From NCBI GenBank assembly GCA_021397845.1, contig CM038053.1, positions 144,846,541 through 144,910,540 of the forward strand: 64,000 nt of DNA, written 5' to 3'. This DNA comes from Areca catechu. Lineage: Eukaryota > Streptophyta > Magnoliopsida > Arecales > Arecaceae. Below, one piece after another: positions 56,229 through 64,000 of this stretch (position 1 is the stretch's first letter; the number at the start of each line of letters is the position of its first letter). A program made the translations under genes and the position numbers. The notes beneath the pieces were generated by a model. The model was not told the origin of the DNA, searched no databases, and saw only the letters and a program-made list of their open reading frames with translations.

Positions 56229-57119
56229 TTCTTTACATTCTCACCTTTTGATGCGAACTCCAATGCTTCTTAGGTGAAGAGGCCCGGTTACACAGTGAGA
56301 GATGCTAAAAACCTTATTTATTAAACTTTAAAGATAACTTTTATGATTCTTGATATTTTCACCTATATCATTATAAGATAGATTTTTATCAAGATCAATA
56401 GGTATAAGGGTCTGGAATTATCTAAAAAAAAATTTCTTGGTCTAAAGTCAACCATTTATTAGGCTTCCTTAATAATTTATCCCTCAATATCTTTAAAATT
56501 GTCTAAACTGTTAATCATTCATCATGTAAAAGGCTTGTTTATTCTTAAATCAAGATAAAGTTTGGTACACAAAAACTAATTAAAGTTCAACTTGAGGATT
56601 TGATTAATTTAATTATCCCCCCAACTTAATTTACATTATCGCTAATGGAAGAGGATACTAAAAATAAATGACAAAGAAGGATACCACTTGGAAGGGTACT
56701 CAAGGACTGGAGGTTTTTTTGTTACCATATTCCTTTCAATTTAATTTTATTACTCTTCTTAGGTTATTCTAAAAAAGAAAGTATATAAAGTTAAAAATAA
56801 AAGCATAAATTAGGTTGCCTTCCAGGAGTGCTAAATTTAAAGTCTTTAGCCTGACTATGCTGACTATCATGGCAATGCCGAGTTACAAGATTAATGGATT
56901 CAATACTTCTCCATCATTAATTCCTCTATATAAGGTTTTAAATACTGGCCATTTATCTTAAAATTTTTTTCCTGCTTAGGATTTCTAAGTTCTATGGCTC
57001 CATGAGAAAATACCTGAGTCACTATGAAAGGTCCATCCCATCATGAGCAAAGTTTTGTAGGAAAAAGTCATAATCTAGAATTATAGAGCCACATTTTTTG
57101 ATTAGGCTCAAATACTTTT

Positions 57120-57983
57120 CTATTAATAAATTTATCATGGTATGCCTTAGTTCGAGCCTTGTAAATTTTGGAACTTTCATATGCTTCGTTACATAACTCT
57201 TCTAACTCATTCAGTTAAAGTTTCCTATTGGAACTTGCATTTTTTATGTCAAAATTAAATTGTTTGATGACCCAAAATGCATGGTGTTCCAATTTACAAG
57301 CAAATGACACGCTGTTCTAAATACTAACCGGTAAGGAGACATTCTTAGAGGGGTCTTAAAAGTAGTTCGGTAAGCCCATATAGCATTATCTAAACATTCT
57401 GACCAATCTTTTCTATCAGGTCTTACATTTTTTTAAGGATATGCTTAATTTCTCTATTTGACACCTCAACCTGGCCATTTGTTGGGGATGGTAAGGTGTG
57501 GCTACTTTAAAAGTAATTTCATATTTTTTCATCAATCCTTCAAACTGCCTATTCATGAAATGTGCACCCCCTTCACTAATAATAGCTCATGGGCACTCAA
57601 ATTGACTAAGGATGTTTTGCTGAATAAACTTGATCACAACTTTTGGTCATTGGTTTGAGTTGCCATAGCTTCTATACATTTTGACACAATCAATTTCTAC
57701 CAGAATGTACTCAAATCCAAAGAAAGGAGGAAATGGTCCCATGAAGTCACTACCCCATACATCAAAAATTTCAACAACAAGATAGGGGTTAGGGGCATAT
57801 CTCTTCATGAAAATATTCCTGTTTGTTGACATTGGAGGCAATTACGGTAAAATTCATGTGCATCTTTGAAAAGAGTTGGCTAGTAAAACCTATTATGTAG
57901 CACCTTTGTTGTAGTTTTCCTTCCACTAAAGTATCCCCTACAAGCAATAGAATGACAAAAAGTGAGTATGCTTTTGAATTCAT
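57120..57983 (-). pseudogene. ATH-2 integrase remnant
   Basis: The open stretch 57841-57647 reads VVEIFDVWGSDFMGPFPPFF, the start of the Athila-type integrase core with its first catalytic Asp. Farther left the minus strand gives AYRTTFKTPLRMSPYRLVF, the conserved C-terminal part of the core. The region between is broken. Confidence 0.8.
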
Positions 57984-58718
57984 TCTCTAGGATACATTGT
58001 CTAATCACCTGATCTAAACAGTACTTAAACTATTCATGTTCCACCTAAAAATAATATTTGATCTATGAGAAAAATCTATCATTTTCTTGTTTAGACCAGT
58101 GAAAAGCAATTTATCCTATTGCTAAGTAATTAATAATATGAGCAAACCATGAAAGATGACTGAAAGAAATTGAGAATAGTTGTTCATCAGGGAACCTTTC
58201 CCTGTTTGTTTCCTTATTGTATTCTACCAGGATCCTCGAAATATGATCTGCTACCATATTCTTGGAACCCTTCTTATCTAAAAATGTCTAGATCAAATTC
58301 TTATAATAGAAGGATCTATCTAATAAATCTAGGTTTAGTATCCTTTTTAGATAGTAGATGCTTCAATGTTGCATGATCTGAATAAACTAGGACTTTAGAC
58401 CCTAATAAGTATGATCAAAATTTTTCTAGGGCAAATACAATCACTAATAACTCCTTTTCAGTAGTACTATAATTTATTGGTGCATCCAAAAAATTATGCT
58501 AGTATAATAATTACATGTAGTTCCTAATTAAGCCTCTATCCTAAAACTACCTCTCCAGCATAATCAGAGGCATCGTACATGATTGCAAAGGGTAGGGTCC
58601 AATCTAGAGGCTTAATAATTAGTGTAGTGATCAAAACAATTCTAAGAGTATGATAAGTAGCTAGATATTCTTTATTAAAATTAAAAGAATTGTCTTTGAC
58701 AAGCAAATTACACAAGGG

Positions 58719-59415
58719 TCATGAGATTTTACTAAAATCCTTGATGAAATGCCTATAGAGACCTGCATGGCTAAGGAAGGATCGTACTTGTCTAATCAAG
58801 GTTGGGGGAGGTAGTTTCGAGATTAGTTCAACCTTAGCTTTGTTGACCTCAATCCCTTGCTTGGAAATAATATGTCCAAGCATGATTCCCTCACAAATCA
58901 TAAAATGACTCTTCTTCCAACTTAAACTAAATTTGTCTTCATACATCTTTTCAATACCTTTGTTAAGTTCTGGAGGTAGTCATCAAATGAAGAACCAAAA
59001 ACTGAAAAAGCATCCATAAAAATTTTAAAATTGACCAACCATATCAAAAAATATGGTCAACGTGCATCATTAAAAGTAGCTGCTGCATTACAAAGACCAA
59101 ATGGCATGCATCTAAAGGGAAACATTCCAAAGGGCTGGTGAAGGTGGTCTTTTCTTGATCTGCAGGAAATACTGGAACTTGGTTATATCTTGAATATCCA
59201 TCCAGGAAATAAAATAAACTCTGCCCTGCAAGCTATTCTAAAATTTGGTTAATAAAAGGCAAAGGAAAGTGACCTTTCCTAGTAACAGCATTCAATTTTT
59301 GATAATCTACACACACTCTCCAACTTGTTGTTGAATGGGTAGGAATTGACTCACCCTTTTTATTCTCTATTATAGTAATACCTGACTTTCTAGATACTAT
59401 TGCCACTTGAGTCAC
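58719..59415 (-). pseudogene. ATH-2 reverse-transcriptase remnant
   Basis: 59415-59233 encodes SWRVCVDYQKLNAVTRKGHF and PLPFINQILE, the first RT block. 58946-58719 encodes MLGHIISKQGIEVNKAKVEL, KLPPP and FLSHAGLYRHFIKDFSKIS, the region after the catalytic site. The middle, with the catalytic motif, is disrupted. Confidence 0.85.
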
Positions 59416-59417
59416 CG

Positions 59418-60685
59418 TGGCCTATAACTTCGATGTGGCCTAGGTGAGCCATCCACCCTAGGCCCGTTGGATTCCTTACTATCTCACCTTCGTGGCCGGT
59501 TACTCCTATAAAATAAAGGTGAAGTCTCGGGTTGGGGATTTCGACGAGGACACTCTGATGATCAAGTCAGTAGGATGACCAAGGAGAACAGATCCTCAGC
59601 TACAGGGGCTCCAATTACCCCTACTTTTGAGGAGAAGAAAGAAAATGAAATAGAAAGACCTGGGAATGGATATCAGAGCTTGGGGGGTCTTCACTCTCCA
59701 TCTCCTGGCCCTTTGCTCTCTTACCTCTCCCATTTTTTGGAGGTCCCCTTTACCGTTATATAGGAATTGCTTCTTCCCAGGTGTCTTCCATGGGAGGAGC
59801 GTCAACTTCCCCCTTTCCCTCCCCCTCCCCATCGGGAAGAGGGAGGTCCTTATGCACTAGGGATGGTTGGCACACTACCAGACTTATCCCCCTGATGGAG
59901 TGACTCCCTATAGGTAGTGTGCCACAGGGGCATGTACTATGATGGGGTGCTTCCATTTTTAGGGGGTACAGATGGTGTGCTACAAGGTCTGGAGCCCTGA
60001 TAGAGCATCTTTCTTGTAGATGATGCATGTAGCATGCTATTGGGCCTGGAGCCTCAGTAGAGCATGCGCCTACTAGAGGATGCGGGTGGCGTGCTCCAAG
60101 ACCCAGAGCTTTGACGGATCATATGCTACATAGGGGTATGGGCGGCATATGCCAGAGCTTGTTCCCCAAATGGAGCGCATGTCCTTAGTGGCCTATCGGA
60201 TGATGGCACCGTGCCTTCACCTCACGATCTAGGGCTTTCCTATTCTCTTGAGTTCCTATCTTATCTCTTATTGCCTTCTTCCCTATAGGAATAAGGCTCG
60301 GGTAGTAGCTTGACCTTAGCTGGGAGCTTGACCTTGGATGGGAGCTTGACCTTAGATGGGAGCTCGACTCAGCGGGGAGCTCGACCTCAGCTAGGAGCTC
60401 AACCTTGGATGGGAGCTCAACCTCAGCTGGGAGCTTGACCTTGGATAGGGGATTGACCTCGGTTGAGAGCGCAACCTCGGACTGGAGCTTGACCTCAACC
60501 AGGAGCATGACCTCGAATAGGGGCTTGATCTCAGTTAGGAGCTCGACCTCGGATGGGAGCTTGACCTTAGATAGGAGCTAAACCTCGGATGGGAGCTCAT
60601 CCTTAATTGGGATAGGAAGTAAACTCCGCCACCTCATCACCTAGCAGGACCCATGTGGGCACCTTGTCAGTGGCTTGCAACATCA
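59418..60685 (-). repeat. TAT-2 3' LTR
   Basis: Plus reading from about TGGCCTATAAC to CAACATCA, followed by the reverse complement of a polypurine tract (GATGCCCCCCACTCA, 60686-60700). Homologous to the TAT-1 LTR around 59520-59600. It carries ~60-bp imperfect repeats (59890-60190) and an 18-bp array. The left border is approximate. Confidence 0.65.
60304..60618. repeat. 18-bp tandem repeats (about 17 units)
   Basis: Unit close to GGGAGCTTGACCTTGGAT. On the minus strand it translates to a hexapeptide like VELPAE, but no gene is supported. Confidence 0.8.
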
Positions 60686-61225
60686 GATGCCCCCCACTCA
60701 CGAGCCCTGGGGCATATGATGCCCTCTCGAGCATGGAATGATGGGAGTAATAACATCGCTGACATGGAGGGTCTCCACTCCCCGGTCATTAAAGGCTGCA
60801 TCTCCTGATGATTATGGATCATGTTCACGCCAACCATGGGGCACCATGTCAGTTGGAGCATTGATTCAAAATGATACCCTTTCAAATCCTGGCATGATGT
60901 CCCATGAACCGAGACATTCAGGCCAGTGGTGGTTCGACATGTGTCCAAACCCCATTGGTCAGCATGACGGGGATGTGTTGGCTGGTCGATTGATTTCAAA
61001 AGGGGGGTTTCATTATTTCGTCCATATAATAGCCTGTCCTTTTGTTTCTTCCCTGAAGACCTTTGGGTTAAGAGAAAAGAGTGAGAAGAAAAAAGGGGAA
61101 CATTCCAAACCCATTCTTGGAACCCTCGACTCTGAGTTTTCTGCAGGTCAGTCCTCTTCTTCTACCTCCTTCCCCTTGAGCTTATGTCGAGGGATTGCCC
61201 TTTGCTTTCAGGTTTTCTTCCTACT

Positions 61226-61974
61226 ATTTCTTTTTCTACCCTCATCATGAGTTTTTCTGAGAGTGATCACCATCCCACAGAGCATCCACCGGCCCACCCC
61301 GACATGGTAGAGGTGTTTTGGTTAGGGCCTCCTTCCTCGGGTAGCAAGGAGGAGGATAATTTTTTTAGGATCCCCCGGGGTCCACATTGGATAGTGGAAA
61401 CTAATACCATGTATTTGCTTCCCCCTTCTTCTTCTATTATCGATATGGTCGAGCTGTCGAGGATTGCCTCGATGATGATGAGGGAGGATGCACTCCACTT
61501 TGAGGGTCTACAGGATCCCAGACTTCATCCAAATCGTAGCCCAGGACCTAGGGGAGTGTGTCACCTCTGGCAGGCTGGGGCGAGTGGCCTTGTACTAGGA
61601 ATTTTTTCCAGCAGGTTCCCGGCTTCCCCTTCACCCTTCATCCTTTCTTTTTTGGACCATTATGGATTGGTCCAGGTCTAGTTAACCCCAACTCATTTAG
61701 GGCCATCTCTTCCTTCATAGTCCTGTGCCACTTCTATGGCATAGTTGCCAGGTTTTCTTTGTTCAAGGCTCTTTTCATCCAAAAGTGCCACCCAACTAAG
61801 AAGGGGTGGTGGTTAGTTGCCTCTCAGCTCGGGACCATCAAGTTCAACCTGCCCACTTCTATCAAGGGATGGAAGAGCAGGTATATCTTTGCCTCCATCA
61901 AGGAGGTGAACTGGGTGTGGAGCGACCTTGACCGCTCCCCTAACCAAGATGCCTCAGTGAAGCCCGCTGACTAG
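61226..61974 (+). pseudogene. Antisense ORF of TAT-2, gypsy-type transposon protein (Transposase_28-like)
   Basis: A first segment starts probably at the ATG near 61247 (MSFSESDHHPTEHPP), acidic and Pro-rich. After a frame change near 61560-61680 the second reads GFPFTLHPFFFGPLWIGPGL, then NPNSFRAISSFIVLCHFYGI and KGWWLVASQLGTIKFNLPTS. The order LHPF...NSWR...F--LC...GWW matches the plant putative gypsy type transposon domain (Pfam Transposase_28). The biochemical role of this family is unknown. CCATATAATAG near 61022 could be a TATA box for it. Confidence 0.7.
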
Positions 61975-62117
61975 GAGGTGTACGACCAACTCATCACCTT
62001 TAAGGTTCCACGTAGGCAGGATCTCCACTTTGAGTAGAATTTGTTCAATGCCGAAATCAACCTGATTTGATCCCTTGATAAGGTTTTGGGGATTTGGGTT
62101 CTGATAATTTATGACAA

Positions 62118-62333
62118 ATGATCGAGTTTTTTTCTTTTTTTGATGCAGATATGAAGTTCTTGCTGGACCAGCTCAAGCAAATGACCTATAAGCAATCATC
62201 ATCATCCAGGCCTCGGGAGGAGTCAATAAAGAGGCCATGCAAAGAGCCAGAGGGGAGGTCCTGCGAAGAGCCTCCAATCCACCCAGGAGAAGATAGGGTG
62301 CGAGAAGCCCTAGCACCGATTGTAAGGCAGTAG
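62118..62333 (+). pseudogene. Possible C-terminal part of the TAT-2 antisense ORF
   Basis: Reads DADMKFLLDQLKQMTYKQSS with a charged, coiled-coil-like tail rich in E, R and P. It follows the Transposase_28-like segment after stops. 62334-62754 has further low-complexity text and no clear gene. The assignment is by position. Confidence 0.45.
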
Positions 62334-62754
62334 AGCTCACAGCCCGAGACCCGGCAAGAGTATTGAGTTAAGGGAGGGGACATCTTGGGACATTCCTCTA
62401 AAGGCCCCCAAGATTGTAGAGATTTCGCCGTCTCCCGAGGCTACTACTGTGCCTGACCAAGGAGAGGGATTGACACCACCCCTGCCAGTCATTGCACTCA
62501 AGAATCGCCCCATGGGTCAAGAGGTGGCAGAACCATCATCGTCTATGGTAGTTCACCCCCGAAGATGGCCAGAGGTCTGGCAATGCTACTGCCTAACACA
62601 TCAGTGACCCACAATGTGAGGCTGGCAGAAAGGCTACTAGGGTTCATCCTGTAGCCTCGAGACTGGTGAGAGAGGGCCGACTACACATTGGTGGAAACCA
62701 TTAATGGGGTCTTCGCCCAGCTGCTCAAGGTAGGTGCTTTTTCCTCTTCCTTTT

Positions 62755-63867
62755 TGATGCAGGATGAAAATGGGTTTGAAAAATGAAAGAACTTATATTT
62801 TTAAGAGAACAATGAGTCTACTACATATCAGCAAGTGTCATTCGTAAGAGAGCAAATGAGCTTAATGAAACAAACTACTAGATAATTGTTACCCATAGTG
62901 GAGGTTCATTCATTAGAAATCAAATAGATCTAATGGATGAGAAACCATTTTAATTAGGTCAATTACCTTCAAGAAATCAATCCTAAGAGTTTAGTAGGGG
63001 ATTATCTTACCAACAATGAAATCTCAACTTTGTAAGTGGCTCAAACTTTTACACTCAAAGGATTAGCGGCTAGATAAGAAGACTACCACTCCCTCAATTG
63101 AAAACACCTAACACATTTGATTCCAGGGCAAGGCAGACTCCATCCTCAACTCATGGCCATGGAGGAATCCTACAATAGAGAACATCAGTGGGCATGGAAG
63201 GAAAGGGAAGGTAGGAAAATGATTGTAGAAGAGGAAGAGAAAGATTGTTGGTGATTTCTTAGAGCTTGGATGAACCGGTTGGGCCTCACACCTCACGAAG
63301 TGACAATGCAACAAGGTAGGGAGTATTTATTAACTTCCCAAGCCCTTTGAAATTTGAATTACATGCATGAAAAAGTGGAGTGATAAGTGGGGTGTCCCAA
63401 GTTGATTTCAAATTTAAATCCCTTAAGCTTTGGGCACACAAATGGAGCTGATGTGGCATGGAAGGTGAGGTGGCATTCCATCTAGGCATCAAGGTTGAGG
63501 TGGTTTGCTCTATCTTGATGCTTCTTTACTTAGGTTCAAACTTCATTCCATGCTTTCATCTAATGGTATTGCCTTGACTAATTTGAACCCAACTTGACCA
63601 ATTACAAGACTAAATTGAACCCAACTTGCTAAATTGAACCCAACTTGTCTCTTATGACTAATTACAGGACTTTTGTTGAAATTAAAATTGACTTGACTCT
63701 AATTACAGGACTTATATTAAAATTCTAAGCTAAAATTAACTTGATCCTACAAGACTCAATTGAAATTAAAAGTTGAAACTGAAATGGCTTATTCACCGGT
63801 AATCCACAAGGAGCCTGGATTGATTGGATTTGATTGTAGTCTCTTTCGAATTCTGGTGCTCACGCCA
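62755..63867 (-). repeat. Complete chromovirus LTR (chromovirus-D 3' LTR)
   Basis: 1113 bp, plus reading TGATGCAGGATG to CACGCCA. It is homologous to both LTRs of chromovirus-B and shows what is missing there. The element runs right, out of the window. There is no PBS on its left, so this is the outer edge of the element. Confidence 0.85.
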
Positions 63868-64000
63868 ATTCTCCCAGGGTAGGAAGGACTCGACCCTGTC
63901 GAGTATGGGTCAACTTGACTTTGGTAGTGTTCTAGTAAGTCTGGGTTGATCCTTTGCAGATCCTCTCGAGTGATCCACGAGTCTTCAGATTTTGGTCAAC
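63868..64000 (-). pseudogene. Chromovirus-D pol end (chromodomain tail), partial
   Basis: The minus strand reads PKSEDSWITREDLQRINPDLL, then YQSQVDPYSTGSSPSYPGRI, the C-terminal chromodomain region, with one stop in place of Arg near the window edge. The frame continues through the polypurine tract (CCTGGGAGAAT) into the LTR. The hairpin ACTCGAC-CCT-GTCGAGT is at about 63888-63904. Confidence 0.8.

Larger units (their letters stand above)
56229..59416 (-). mobile_element. Athila-like pol relic ATH-2
   Basis: Minus-strand remnants of RT, RNase H and integrase in the right order, with dense stops. The left end lies by the Copia-A-related LTR and the right end stops inside the RT N-terminal region, where the TAT-2 LTR begins. 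56240-57000 is the AT-rich 3' region, with the Athila-type ATTAAGTTGGGGGG phrase (minus strand, near 56630). Confidence 0.8.
60686..62754 (-). mobile_element. TAT-2 region beside its 3' LTR
   Basis: Next to the 3' LTR on the internal side: purine tract, ~480 bp untranslated, then an ORF on the plus strand, opposite to the element. Tat elements are known for such antisense ORFs. The element is cut at 62755 by a chromovirus LTR. Confidence 0.65.

Overview
The window is nuclear DNA from a flowering plant. The evidence is dense nesting of plant-type LTR retrotransposons: Ty1/copia elements including a SIRE-like one, chromovirus, Athila-like and Tat-like Ty3/gypsy elements, and two non-autonomous TRIM/LARD elements. 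Most have tRNA-iMet-type primer-binding sites. The overall feel is of a repeat-rich monocot such as a palm, but the sequence does not prove this. I see no intact host gene, tRNA or rRNA gene. The only host-derived coding sequence is a fragment of a thaumatin-like (PR-5) gene captured inside a non-autonomous retroelement.

Layout, left to right. 1-9215: a young, nearly complete Copia element (Copia-A, +) with ~1% diverged LTRs; its 1.28-kb leader carries an unusual series of hairpins. 9216-9631: start of an older Copia-A LTR in the opposite orientation. 9632-15713: a Tat-like gypsy element on the minus strand, most of pol deleted, with a 94-bp repeat array in its 3' part and eleven 115-bp repeats in its LTR. 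15714-19853: Athila-like relic (+) ending in an LTR of about 1.68 kb. 19854-37102: chromovirus-B (minus) set in the leader of a relative, with a decayed Copia-B (20453-30216, +) inside its 3' LTR. 37103-48459: SIRE-like Copia-C (+) inserted in the 5' LTR of chromovirus-B; an intact TRIM (44517-46290, minus) with a 5-bp target-site duplication interrupts its extra ORF. 48460-50970: a larger relative of that TRIM (LARD-2, minus) holding the thaumatin-like fragment. 50971-56228: inverted SIRE-LTR and Copia-A-related LTR pieces, present twice as a ~2.57-kb tandem duplication that looks like an assembly artefact. 56229-59416: Athila-like pol relic (minus). 59418-62754: 3' part of a second Tat-like element (minus) with an extra ORF on the opposite strand. 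62755-64000: LTR and pol end of another chromovirus (minus).

The elements form an insertion history rather than a gene network. TRIM-1 and LARD-2 share LTR termini, a tRNA-iMet-type primer-binding site, LTR segments and a PPT-proximal hairpin with the chromoviruses, which are therefore their likely source of enzymes. Copia-A is the only element whose coding region is nearly open: one frame of about 1300 codons with two in-frame stops. The most novel observations are the Copia-A leader, with four hairpins sharing an invariant 20-nt head on unrelated but self-complementary stems; the hairpin shared by autonomous and non-autonomous elements; the captured PR-5 fragment; and the indel-dominated tandem duplication.
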